This document shows, piece by piece, positions 35,548 through 45,858 of a stretch of DNA of 64,000 bases. Made by a program: the position numbers and the translations under genes. The notes beneath the pieces were generated by a model. It worked only from the letters and a program-made list of their open reading frames with translations, was not told the DNA's origin and did not search any database. Each line of letters starts with the position of its first letter. Position 1 is the stretch's first letter. Source of the stretch: Lentinula raphanica (lineage: Eukaryota > Basidiomycota > Agaricomycetes > Agaricales > Omphalotaceae); the NCBI GenBank assembly GCA_027919835.1, contig JANVFP010000016.1:62001-126000 (forward strand), written 5' to 3'.

Positions 35548-38500
35548 TTCGTTCCAGTCTGCAGTATGTACCGAGAGGACGCGTCAAAAAGATGGAATAG
35601 TGGAGAAGTTCTCAAAAATTGACGTTCGATGTCGACGGCGATGATGGTTCAGTCCGAAAGAGTTAGGCGCTCAAGGCGCCGGGACCGGCCATCATTGCCT
35701 TGCTTATCTTATCCCCCGAGAAGCTAGCTTTGCTAGCCTCTCTCCCCATCACGCGATTGAAGTTGCTTCAACTTGAAGTTGAACGTTCAACCCAGTGAAC
35801 GTAGTTTCTATCTTAGTATCTAACAAGATTCTTGATACTTCGCCCAGGTCTCGAGCTCACCGTCCGGTGCTTGCAATAGAGTACTATGTACCGTGCCTCA
35901 ACTAATCCTCAATGATCTTCAAAGTTCAATTCTGTTCAATTAGAACTGACTCAATTCTAAAAGTACGTTCAAAACTTCAATTCAAGCCGGGAGCACTGAG
36001 CCTCGAATTGTATGCTATTGTGTACTCGATAACACTATTGAACGCTGTCTCACTAGGTCTTACTCTGATTACTCTATACATTTGCTCTCTTGGATCTCAA
36101 TCTTCGGAGTATACTAGAATGCAGCAAGTACCACGTAGTATTAACTCAGACCGGTACGGTGGTCACATCTTGCAGCACCTGGAGGCTGTCACGTCCAGCC
36201 AGTGGGATTGATTAATGCTATATGTAGATATAACCCTATATCCTATATGGTTTTACTGCTACGATCGAGGATCCTTGAGGCAAGAGGGTACTAGTACGTA
36301 CCAACAATTCGAGAAGTTCTCCTAGGCCTTAAGCGCGTTCAATTCGATGAGTGATTGAGTACATACTGATGCCACATCTCGAAGCACCTTCGTGAGCGTG
36401 CTATACATAGTGCTGGTCATCCGAGACTCTATCTTCGTAAATGCCTCACCCACTGAAGCATGATGGAACACAGACCGACCATCTCAATCGACGGCTGCAG
36501 GGCCTGCAGCAGCAGTTGCAGCCCCTATTACAGCTCTCCTACACATGCTCTATCAAGCTCTATCTCCTTGAACGTTCGTCCCATATTTCACCTTATTTTA
36601 CCCGACTTCCACCTCCAAAATCCTCCAAACCCATTCAGAAACTCACCACCGACCAAGGAGGATTAGGGAGGACTCCTCAGCACTGCACTAGAACACTGCT
36701 CAACACTGCCTGGAAGGGAGAAAAGATGAGAAATAAGCAAGTTGCCTCCGACCGGACTCTTGATCATGATTGGGGACTCTGATTAGACTCGGATGTTTCA
36801 AGTTACATACCTAAGTTACCTTATCTCTATCACTGGAGGCTGAGGCTCTTTCTTGCTCTTAGGCAGGACGGCAAGAGAAGGAGCGATTTTTCGATTAATC
36901 AATTTAATGCCCGACAGAACGTTCAAGGGACGTCAAGAGTCGAGAAATAAAACCTCAGAATTGAAGCAAGAAGTTTGGATAGGACTTGCCTGATGGATGA
37001 AGCTTCAACCTTGAACCTTGAACGCGGAACCATGCCGTCCTACCCATGCGCAATAAAAGTCTAAAGCAGTTGTATATCTAGGCGGTTCATCGTTATCGAG
37101 AGCCCGAGAGAGGTCCGGTTACCAAGCCGACTCGTCACTTATCCAAGACTTCTCCAACGCAGACGGACGAGCACCGGCCTTCACCCCAAATAAACCTTGA
37201 AGCTTGCCAAAGCTTGAACAGCCAAAAGGCTATCTCGAGTCTCAAGTGCTTCGAAATCCCGAAACCACAACTTACTACAAGTCCTTGTCCCAAGTCCTTC
37301 TTGAAGTCCGAAGACGAACGTTCAACGTTCACCATCGATGATTCGATCCTATAAGCTATAGCAAGAAAAAAAAACCCCCTCACGTCCCTCATAGTCTCAT
37401 ACCTCTCCCGGGGTAGCAAAGGGTATCCAATCTCCAACAGACGATAAGTAACATCCTAACCTTCCTAACCGTGAAATCAGAAATGAAACCGCAAACCTCA
37501 AACCGTAAACCAACGTTCGAAAAGGTTCGAAAGTCAAAACTTTTGAACATCTGAGCCTATCTCACTGCTCAGCACTGGGAATAAGCATGAATATCGGGAG
37601 AGCAAATATGCCTCACTCTTAGTAAGCCCTTGGGCCTTTAGCTTGAGTTTGAGTAGGTTGGAGTAGTATAGTACATATCCGGAGATAATGGACGCATACG
37701 CTCGCTCTCATGCGGTTTTCAAAACAAGCGTCGGCAGCCCCGCATGGGGGCAGTGTCCACTGTCTCTATAATCTTCCCGCTCTTCCCAGCTTGCACCCGT
37801 TTCCTCGGGGTTTGAGCTGTTTCGAGTTTTGAGTTTTGAGGGAGTACTTGGTGATTCTTGCATGGTTTCGATGGTTTCGATGGCGAAGAGCTCGAAGAGG
37901 AGTTATACATGCTCATACAGGTCGAATGGGGAGTTGATTGGGATAGATTGAGATTGACTGTATCAGACTGTATCATGTTTCTATCATGGGTTCTATTCAG
38001 ATCAAGCGGGATCGACAATCGTACTGAGGAAGAGATTCAGGATCAAATCGAGGGAGTTTTCTTTTAGTTGAAGAAAGGCACTGTCGAAAGAAAAACGACG
38101 GGAATCCGCGGCATGATGCATGCATGCAAGAATGCGTCGAGGGATTCATCAATCATCATTCACCCACTCTTGCCAAAACAACGTTTCTGGGGGGGAAAAG
38201 TCCTATCAATCTCCCGAACACGTCCAAGACCAAACATCGCCCCAAGTTCCAACCGGCTACTTAACGTTATAACACTTACCGGGCATACTTATCTTATCCT
38301 CGGCTGCAGAAGCACAGGATTCCGAGTCGTCGTTGTGTCGCAGTCGCGTCGCAAGCGACTGTGCAGTGTGCCCAACACTGCACAACACTGCCAACAACCC
38401 GAGTTGGAGATAAGCCAAAAGAAACTCAGAAACGTTCTGGAGCGCTTGATAAGGAAACCCGGCCGGTGCATGTGGAGTATACTCACCCAAGTGGGATATA

Positions 38501-38717
38501 ACCCAAGAATAACCATATGGAACGAGGTCTGACAGAGTTTTGGAAAATGAGCGCAAAAAGGACTTAAATAAGACATCCCGTTGGATGAGGGAGATATTTT
38601 TCTTTTTCGTTACAGCCTTACAGCCTGGTGCTGGTTTTTTTTTGTTTTAAGTATACTTTCGCTTCGCTCCCCCACCCATCCTTCGTGGATTGTTCTCGTC
38701 TCAGAGTTAGTATACAT
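35548..38717. other. Gene-free region with palindromes
   Basis: More than 3 kb without a believable gene; open frames here (36441-36782, 38068-38532 and others) lack features and homologous support. It holds a hairpin GAGAAGCTAGC/GCTAGCCTCTC (35718-35742), the perfect 14-bp palindrome GTTGAACGTTCAAC (35778-35791), eight ACGTTC sites between 35622 and 37518, and repeats of AACACTGC (about 36690 and 38380). Probably old transposon and intergenic sequence. Confidence 0.4.
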
Positions 38718-38731
38718 CGGCTGGTCCGGTG
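38718..38731 (+). promoter_or_regulatory. CGGCTGGTCCGGTG element, copy 1
   Basis: Exact 14-bp match to 43386-43399. Each copy lies upstream of a gene for a secreted low-complexity protein on the same strand (204 bp before this ATG). Could be a shared regulator site or 5' UTR remnant. Confidence 0.35.
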
Positions 38732-38934
38732 CATCCCATCCCTCGAACTCTCAGACTTATATATACATCCAAGCTGCATCGAACAAACGAAACGAAAACG
38801 CACGAGTGTTCCGTTTTCTTCCATCCACCAGCTCACCCGGTTCCTCGTTCACCATCGTTCTTCTTTCTCCACTTCCCATCCCCCAGTCCCAATCACGTCG
38901 TCGTCGAGGATCTCTTACAGTCGACACACAGACG

Positions 38935-40059
38935 ATGCGATATGATCGCACCCTCATTCCCTTCCTCACGCTCTCCTTTGCCCTCGCCGCGCATTCGTTT
39001 CCTATCCCGCGTCCTATCCCGCGTCCGATATGTTCTCATGACCCGAATACCGACGCCTCGACCTCCACTTGCACAGACACAGATACTGATACGGATATTC
39101 CTCTCCGTTTCAGACGCGCTGCTGCTGCTCCCACACCAAACCGACGCTCCTCGTTGGATGCGTTCGTCCCCTCTGACGCTGCAGATGCGGATAAGCCACC
39201 GTCACCACGGCTCGAACGAAGACGGAAGAAGCGGAAAGGCAAGGGCAGGAATCGACCAGGAAATCAGCAGAGGGGTCGACAGGGCAGTTCAGCGCAAGGT
39301 GCGCCTGCTGTCCCTGTGAACGGACAAACTTCAACCCCTGCTCCTCCCAGTCGGCCTCCTCCCACAATGGCAGATTCTTCTACCCAAGTCGGCGCTCCAT
39401 CTTCGAACTCCGCTTCGACCTCTGCCTCCGCTCCCTCGCGAGGTCGACCTTCGAACAGAGCGGCAGCGGCAGCTGCTGTCCCTGGCCCTGGAAAACCATC
39501 AATGGTAGACGCATCGACCCAGATCCATCCCTCCTCCTCCTCCTTCGACCACTCCTCCCTCAGTCGTTCTTCCTCCGTCTCCTCCGTCTCCTCCAGTCGA
39601 TCCGACGCGTCCTATGCTTCCCGCTCGAGCACATCCTCCGCCAACACGGACTTGGCCGACTACGAAACAAGCGAGGACCACGCCGGGGGTGGGCCGAAAG
39701 ATCACCGGGTCGCTGCGCAGCTTTATCAGCATAGTAATATCCCGGGTGTGCTTCCGCCGCAGAAGCCGCATATGCCGGTGGGGGCAGACGATGAGGAGGG
39801 AGGCGAGGGAGGAGGGGGTGGTGGGAATGGAGGAGAGGGAGGAGACAAGAAAAAGGAGGGAGATGAGAAGAAGAGCAGTAAGAAGTGGAATAAGGCGATG
39901 AAAGCTAGCATTGCGGTTGGTTCGGTTGCTGGTATAGCTGCCTTGGTCACTACCGGAGCCGTCGAGATGACTCAGTCGGAGAAGGATAGTGCGGAGGCTA
40001 TGCAGAGTAACAGCGACAACGGAGGATCCGACAGCAGCTTAGGCTCTGTGTCGTTTTAG
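38935..40059 (+). CDS. Secreted low-complexity protein, 374 residues
   Basis: Start at 38935 gives a signal peptide (MRYDRTLIPFLTLSFALAAHSFP) although the frame runs open another 350 bp upstream. After cleavage come TDTDTDTDI, a basic ERRRKKRKGKGRNRPGNQQR segment that looks like a processing or nucleic-acid-binding patch, long Ser/Ala/Pro-rich parts with two similar MADSSTQV and MVDASTQI boxes, a GGEGGGGGGNGGEGGDKKKEG tract, and near the end a hydrophobic ASIAVGSVAGIAALVTTGAV that could be a membrane segment. Function unknown. The neighbour at 43438 has comparable architecture. Confidence 0.65.
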   Translation: MRYDRTLIPFLTLSFALAAHSFPIPRPIPRPICSHDPNTDASTSTCTDTDTDTDIPLRFRRAAAAPTPNRRSSLDAFVPSDAADADKPPSPRLERRRKKRKGKGRNRPGNQQRGRQGSSAQGAPAVPVNGQTSTPAPPSRPPPTMADSSTQVGAPSSNSASTSASAPSRGRPSNRAAAAAAVPGPGKPSMVDASTQIHPSSSSFDHSSLSRSSSVSSVSSSRSDASYASRSSTSSANTDLADYETSEDHAGGGPKDHRVAAQLYQHSNIPGVLPPQKPHMPVGADDEEGGEGGGGGGNGGEGGDKKKEGDEKKSSKKWNKAMKASIAVGSVAGIAALVTTGAVEMTQSEKDSAEAMQSNSDNGGSDSSLGSVSF

Positions 40060-40310
40060 CTTCGGCCCAACTTTCCTTTCCTTCCCTTTCCCTTCCCCTT
40101 CCTCCTCCCTCCACCTCTCGTCGTTTCCTGCATACACATCCTGGACTTTTTTTTGTGTATTTTGTCGTGTGTGTGTTGGACATTTTTCTTGTTGAAGTTG
40201 AAGTTGGTAGAATTTAGATGTTGTTTGTACTTGTATATATCTAAGCGCTGGCGCTTACATAATATTTCATGGCTTGAGCCTTGACTTTCATCACGACCCC
40301 AAATGCGAAA
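40060..40310. other. 3' flank and Nup42 promoter
   Basis: Pyrimidine-rich run after the stop (40073-40120) and a T-rich tract near 40148. No ORF. Serves as the short spacer before the nucleoporin gene. Confidence 0.35.
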
Positions 40311-42667
40311 ATGGTATGTGGACCCCAACAGATCTATATCCACTCTTTCTCATCCTTCTAGGCCGTCTGCTCCTACTTTCTTCGAGGCCAATGTCGATTT
40401 GGCGATAAATGTCGAAACGAGCATCCTCAGTCTGGCAGTACGAAGTGGTTCATCCCACTCATCTTACTCGTATAAACCTTTCGCTCAATAATCCTCGTTA
40501 TCATAGATCAGACCTGGGTTAATTCCGCTGCAGGGAACAATAAGCCCAGTGCGCCTTTGTTTTCGTGCGTTTTCATCGTTCCACTATATATCGCTCTATC
40601 ACCAACGAATGATCCATCACAGTCAAGAATCCCTTCTTTCCGATATCACACCAGGCAAAGAAAAGCCTCTCTGGCCTCTTTCCTCATTCGGTCCAGCAAA
40701 GTACGAACCAGGCCTCGTCCTTGGCTTGGACTTGTCCCCGGAGGAACTCCGAGTTCAAGCCTGGGAAGCCAGAGTCCAAAACAACCTCAACGGATACGTG
40801 CAGTATGAAGCCAATCAGATCACACAGGCTGATCATTCTTACAATGTACGTCACTCCTTCCGTCTGTATGAGGATCTTTGCACAGCTCATGGAAATTTTG
40901 TTGTTGTTTTACTCACAGAACGCACGAAATAATCCTGTAGCGTTCTTCAACCAAGCTACCAACAACACCTCATCGACATCATCATCTACCTCTACCTCTG
41001 CTTTCCCTTCTTCGACTTCTGCCTTCTCTTCCCTCTCTTCGTCCAATTCCCCATTCGGTACCAACACCAACACCTTCCCCTCATCCTCCTCCGCGCCTTC
41101 TGTATTTGGTGGCGGTAGCGCTGGCACCACCTTAGGCTCGTCCTCGTCCTCGTCCAGAGCATTTTCGTCCCTGACGAACACGAACAAGAATCCACCCACA
41201 TCCGCATTCGGCCAACCATCTCTACTCGGCGCCAACAACAACAACAACTCGCCTTTTGGGAAACCTGCCTCGTCTGTCAGTGTCTTTGGTCAGCCCTCTG
41301 CGTTCGGTAGTACTCCTACAGCCTCGAATCCGAACGCGAACAATCCTTCTTCTTCTTCTTCTTCTTCTGTATTCGGCATACCGAGTAACGCCAACACCAC
41401 GACGACCTCAGCATTCGGCGTCCCATCCGCCTTTGGCACTTCCCTACCTGCCACGAACGCTACGAACACCAATCCTCTGAATCCTCTGAATCCTCTGAAT
41501 CCTCCTAATCCTCTCAATCCTCTTCCTTCTTCAAATCCTCCTTCAAATCCTCCTTCAAATCCGTCCGTATTCGGCCAAACGAACACACCTTCGTCCTCGC
41601 TGATCAAACCACCTGGGTCCGGAGGTTCCGGAGGTGCTTTTGCTGCGTTCGCGAGTGGTGGACCTAGTGCGTTCGGGTCGTCCACTGTGCCTTCATCATC
41701 ATCGTCGTCGTCGTCGTTGGGTTTGAATGGCTCGAATACCAACGGAGGAGGAGGAGGAGGAGGGTTCTCCGCGTTCGCTGGCTCACAGCCTTCGGCGTTT
41801 TCCGCCTTTTCTGGGTTTGCTCAGGGAACGGGATCGGGATCGCAGCCGCAGCGTTCTGCGTTCTCGAATGCGTTGTCTAATTCGTCGTCCGCTTCCGGAG
41901 CAGGAGGAGGAGGAGGAGGAGGAGTACCCGCACCCGCACCCGGACCGACATCTGCGTTCGGTGCTCTGGCTCCTGCGGCTGGTGCTCCTCCTACTGCTAC
42001 TACTACCTTTGGTGGTGGTGGAGCGTTTGGCCAGCCGACGACGACGACGACGACGACGAATTCGGTATTTGGACAACCAGCTCCTTCATCAGCCTCAGTA
42101 TTCGGTCTTCCTAGTCGCACAACAGTCACCTCTGCTTTCGGGCAGCCATTGTCGACGGACACGACGAGTTCGTCTGCGTTTGGACAACCATCTGCGTTTG
42201 GAGCGTTGACGAACTCTGCGTCTGCGTCTGCGTCTGCTGGGTTTGGTGTGTTTGGGTCTTCAGTAACACCAACAGCTGTATCAGCAGTAGGAAGCTCTGC
42301 CTTTGGACAACACACCCCCTTTGGTACCACCACCAACCCTCCACCTTCTCTCCCCCCAACCTCGTCCTCATCCACCACCAAACCCACCAAACCCACCAAA
42401 CCCAACTTTGACGCCCCCCACCTCCGCACACTCTTCCAACCCGGTCGCACACCGTACGATACGCAGCTGCCGCCGAATTACCTCGAGGGGGTGCTCCCGA
42501 GGGCGGTGGTGGATGTGTTTAGGAGGGAGAGGTTTGAGTTTGGGTGGGGTGGGAATGGGGGTGTGGGTGTGAAAGGGGGAGAGGGTCAGGGTGGGGTTGG
42601 AGGGGTTGGAGGGGTTGGAGGGGTTGGAGGGGTTCCGGAGTGGATTCCGCCGGTTGAGCTTAGGTGA
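40311..42667 (+). CDS. NUP42: Nup42-type FG nucleoporin with CCCH zinc finger
   Basis: Five exons: 40311-40313, 40362-40437, 40507-40564, 40623-40845, 40919-42667; 702 residues. Exon 1 contributes only the ATG. Exon 2 encodes a CCCH finger of C-x7-C-x5-C-x3-H type ([20 protein letters not shown]). Exon 3 adds [17 protein letters not shown]. Exon 4 has [19 protein letters not shown] and [15 protein letters not shown], typical of fungal Nup42/Amo1. Exon 5 starts [15 protein letters not shown], followed by about 480 residues with many xFGQPS/SAFG repeats, a Pro-rich segment and the end [11 protein letters not shown]. Known members sit on the cytoplasmic face of the nuclear pore and help Gle1/Dbp5 in mRNA export. 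Near the end GGGGTTGGA is repeated about five times (42593-42637). Confidence 0.85.
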
Positions 42668-43385
42668 GGGGAGAGAGAGGAATGAGAGGAATGCGAGGAT
42701 TGATAGCGTTGATTCTTGGTGAGTGGATTGGGGTTAGGTTAAAGCGTCGGATATTATTGTACTCATTATCACCATCTATTCAGTAGTGGCTCCTCACATA
42801 GTATGTTACTGTACTTTGAAACCATTCAACATCGTACATAACGATACAATTCGCGCGTCCTGTGGGGCGACAATTCGTAGCTACTACTAGTCCGAACCGA
42901 AGCGCCGTCTTCCGAGAGCTTCCAAGCTTGTAGACTGGAGGGCGCAGTGTCAACGTGGTCCACGGCGGGTTGTCATTAATCATTGACCACGCTGCCCAGA
43001 GAATCCAGATGCGAGAGATTTGCTGGAATTTGTTGATAACTTGATACGATAACAGAGGATAAGAGTTTTGTCGGTGCATAACGGAGAAGTATGACTCGGA
43101 ATGAACTTGGCATATCTCAGCATATCTCGCTCACTGCTCATTAAAAAAAAAAGAAAGAAAACAAAAAAAACACTGCATTGATGGCAGATGCAAGGGGAGG
43201 AGTCGGGAACGAACCCCTAAATCCCGACGGGGACCCACACCGCTACATAATCGTCCGTAGGCTGTAGCCCAGATCACAAGCTCTCAGGGAAATTCACACA
43301 GGCGTATCTATCTATCTATCTATCTTTTCTTCCCTCCTCCTCTCGTCTTACGAACAAACTTTTTACACAACCCCCCCCCAACAAC
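42668..43385. other. Intergenic region with (TATC)5
   Basis: No gene. A perfect 7-bp inverted repeat GTCGGGA/TCCCGAC (43202-43228) forms a hairpin but not a tRNA. (TATC)5 at 43305-43324 and a poly-A run near 43143 are microsatellites. Confidence 0.45.
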
Positions 43386-43399
43386 CGGCTGGTCCGGTG
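43386..43399 (+). promoter_or_regulatory. CGGCTGGTCCGGTG element, copy 2
   Basis: Identical to 38718-38731, here only 39 bp before the start codon of the second secreted low-complexity protein. Confidence 0.35.
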
Positions 43400-43437
43400 A
43401 AAACATCATATTGTTCTGTGAACTTTTTTTTCAAATC

Positions 43438-45474
43438 ATGTTACTCCAACACACTCTTCTTCCCTTCATCACCCTCGCCCTCGTCCTCGCCGTTCACGGC
43501 GCGCCTACGCCGATCTCTCAAGTCTCTCAAGTTTCTGCCTCTGCCTCTGCCTCTGCCTCTGCCTCTGCTGCCCATCGCAACTCGGGTTCTGCTGTCGATG
43601 CAGGAGGGGACGACGACTCGGACTCGTTGGGTAGGGATACACCTGGTCCGACTGGACTTGTACGGAAGTCTCGTGGATCTTCAGAGCAGGTGTTGGAGGC
43701 TCGAAGGCAGCCGCAAGATTCTGGTAATACCTACTATCGAAGTTACAATCCTCAAAGAGGGTCATCATGGGGAAAAGGACGAAATTATCATGGCGGGGCT
43801 CAGTCGAATTCGAGATTGAGAAAGGATCAACGCCAGGCAGCCATACAGGCTCTGGAAGCTGCGAAATTCACTACTACTACTACTACCCCCGGTGTCGGCA
43901 AAGGAAAGACCCAACCCCTTGCTGGCAGTCTGAAGCTTGCTCCGCAACAACCATCGATCGAGACTCAGACAGAGGTCACGGTGTCGCCGCCTCACTCTCC
44001 CGCTCATCTCCAACCCCAGACCGGCCAAACGTCCGCGTCAACATCCACCTCGCATCAGTTTCAAGTCCACCCCGCTCTTGGTGGCCCCGGTGGCCCCGGT
44101 GGCCCTGGTGGTGCTCTCAAGGCACCTCCGAGTCCGCAGCACCCAGCGACGGGGAACTTCGAGCCGCTCCCCACCGTCAACTCCCTCGGAGTTGCTCATG
44201 CTCATGTCCCACCCCAGCCTGCTGCGGGGGGCCAAACACCCAACACCGCCAACACAGCCAACACAGCCAACACCGCCAACCACCTCCCCCCTGTCCATCC
44301 CCTCCCTGGTGGCGCTGGTGGTAGCAGTAGTCTGAACTTGGCGCGGCAACACGAGGTCAACCCAGCGACTGCGACGGCGACGGTGAACTCTGGATCTGGA
44401 CTCGGAGGACATCATCATTCTCCTTCTCCTTCTCCTGTCGGCAGTCTCAGTTCGAACGTTGCAGCTGTTGCTCCGCAGCATGAACATGATCATGGCGTCG
44501 TCAAGAAAGAGGGTGCGGGTGCGGGTGCGGGTACGGGTACGGGTACGGGTCCGTCGCTAGACCCTCTCGCCCATGCTCATGCCCATGCTCAACTTCCCCA
44601 AGGCGACTCTTCGTTGAGCCCCGTACATCCTGCACATCCCGTACATCCCGGTACGGAAGCTACCTTGAAGAAAGAGGAGACGCCGTCGAACTCTGTCCCT
44701 GGTGCGCCTGTGCATAAGCCGGAAACGGCCGCAGAGAAGGAGAAGGAGGTAGAGAGGGAAAAGGAGAAAGAGAAGGAGGGCGGGGCGAAAGCGGAGGACA
44801 AGGAAAAGGACTCCAAGGACAAGGAGAAGGAGAAGGAGAAGGAAGAATCCGGATCCAGACCTCCCAACTCAGGTTATCCACCCCAGTCGTCCAGGGACTA
44901 CAACAACAACGACTACGGTATGGGTATGGGTATGGGTATGGGTAATCAGTACCAGGACCCGTACGGGGGGATGTCTGGGTTCGGCGGGCAGCCTGGGTAC
45001 GGCCAACAAGGTTCAGCTGCGAACAACATGATGGCTGCAATGGCAGTGACTCAGTCCACCGCTGGACTTGCTTCTTCGTTGGCCCCGATGATGAATAACA
45101 ACAATGGTATGAATGGTATGAATGGTGGTATGGGTGGAATGGGTGGTATGGGTGGTATGGGTGGTATGGGTGACGGTAGTGGGGGTATGGGTGGTGCGGG
45201 TGGCGGTAGTGGCGGTCTAGGTGGTGGAAGCGATGGCCAGACTCCTTCCCCTGACGGCAGTTCTCCCGATGGTTCCAGTGGTTCTGGTTCTGGTTCTGGT
45301 CTATCTGGCGACAGCACTCCTTCATCCTCGGACTCCACTGGCGAGTCGGATGTTGGTAATGGCAAGGAAGGCAAGAACGACGAGGGCGAGGAGCCGAAGG
45401 ACGGGAAGGAGGACTCGGATGGCAAGCCTGAGTCGGAGAAGGGCCCTTCGGAGTCTGGCGAGAAAAAGCTTTGA
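43438..45474 (+). CDS. Secreted protein made of short peptide repeats, 678 residues
   Basis: Signal peptide MLLQHTLLPFITLALVLAVHGAP. The rest is a string of distinct short repeats, in order: SASASA (about residue 33), TTTTTT, GGPGGPGG, NTANTANTAN, AGAGAGTGTGTG, AHAHAHA, HPAHPVHP, Lys/Glu repeats (KEKEKEKEE), GMGMGMGMG, GGMGGMGGMGGM and SGSGSGSG. Each corresponds to a microsatellite in DNA. Between them short ordinary segments (SSWGKGRNYHGG, RQAAIQALEAAKF, MMAAMAVTQSTAGLASSLAP). No catalytic domain. Wall-associated or extracellular matrix protein is plausible; intrinsically disordered. Codon-level repeats make length polymorphism likely. Confidence 0.65.
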   Translation: MLLQHTLLPFITLALVLAVHGAPTPISQVSQVSASASASASASAAHRNSGSAVDAGGDDDSDSLGRDTPGPTGLVRKSRGSSEQVLEARRQPQDSGNTYYRSYNPQRGSSWGKGRNYHGGAQSNSRLRKDQRQAAIQALEAAKFTTTTTTPGVGKGKTQPLAGSLKLAPQQPSIETQTEVTVSPPHSPAHLQPQTGQTSASTSTSHQFQVHPALGGPGGPGGPGGALKAPPSPQHPATGNFEPLPTVNSLGVAHAHVPPQPAAGGQTPNTANTANTANTANHLPPVHPLPGGAGGSSSLNLARQHEVNPATATATVNSGSGLGGHHHSPSPSPVGSLSSNVAAVAPQHEHDHGVVKKEGAGAGAGTGTGTGPSLDPLAHAHAHAQLPQGDSSLSPVHPAHPVHPGTEATLKKEETPSNSVPGAPVHKPETAAEKEKEVEREKEKEKEGGAKAEDKEKDSKDKEKEKEKEESGSRPPNSGYPPQSSRDYNNNDYGMGMGMGMGNQYQDPYGGMSGFGGQPGYGQQGSAANNMMAAMAVTQSTAGLASSLAPMMNNNNGMNGMNGGMGGMGGMGGMGGMGDGSGGMGGAGGGSGGLGGGSDGQTPSPDGSSPDGSSGSGSGSGLSGDSTPSSSDSTGESDVGNGKEGKNDEGEEPKDGKEDSDGKPESEKGPSESGEKKL

Positions 45475-45858
45475 GATGGCGAGAGGGGAAGGAGTGTTTA
45501 ATATTTAATACTAGCAGTAACGTTCGTTGGTCTTTCAATCTTACACCATCCACATCGTAACTCACTGACGCTTGGTGTACTAAACACCAACGGTTCCGGA
45601 ATCGAGTTCTTGACACAGTTACTATAGCGCTGATATGATATACGACTTTGTTCCTTGTCGAATCAGATCATAGCTCTAGACTCGAATCCTTGTGCACTAC
45701 TTCCGGAAAAAAACTTCCTTCCATTCCTTGTAGGATGTAGTCGGTAGTAGTACTTGGGAGGAGTACGTTGGGTAGTCCACGATGTTCGTCACGTAAGGTA
45801 TTGAAGTTGAACAAAATCTATCATATAATCTATAATCGACGCGGCGATGCATCACGCA
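45475..45858. other. Convergent intergenic region
   Basis: Between the stop of the secreted protein and the stop of the transporter. No gene or repeat of note. Confidence 0.4.

Noticed and set aside
34150..35760. Terminal inverted repeats around the 344-residue orphan
   Set aside because: GGGAGAGTAGCC on the left and the inverted GGGAGAGAGGCTAGC on the right match only loosely and no target duplication is visible.
38581..38934. 118-residue extension of the first secreted protein
   Set aside because: It would hide a good signal peptide at 38935 and contains promoter-like sequence.
41290..42450. Long minus-strand frames opposite the Nup42 FG repeats
   Set aside because: Mirror of low-complexity coding; composition such as poly-Asp and poly-Val follows from Ser/Thr/Asn codons on the other strand.
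42590..42640. Telomere-like GGG/TT repeats
   Set aside because: The unit is GGGGTTGGA coding GGV repeats inside Nup42, not TTAGGG.
43195..43262. tRNA-like stretch with GGTTCG on the minus strand
   Set aside because: The 7-bp hairpin does not fit a T-arm, and no acceptor stem, D-arm or anticodon arm can be drawn.
44660..45616. 318-codon minus-strand frame opposite the second secreted protein
   Set aside because: Proline/histidine-rich antisense of Gly/Met repeats; no start context or introns.
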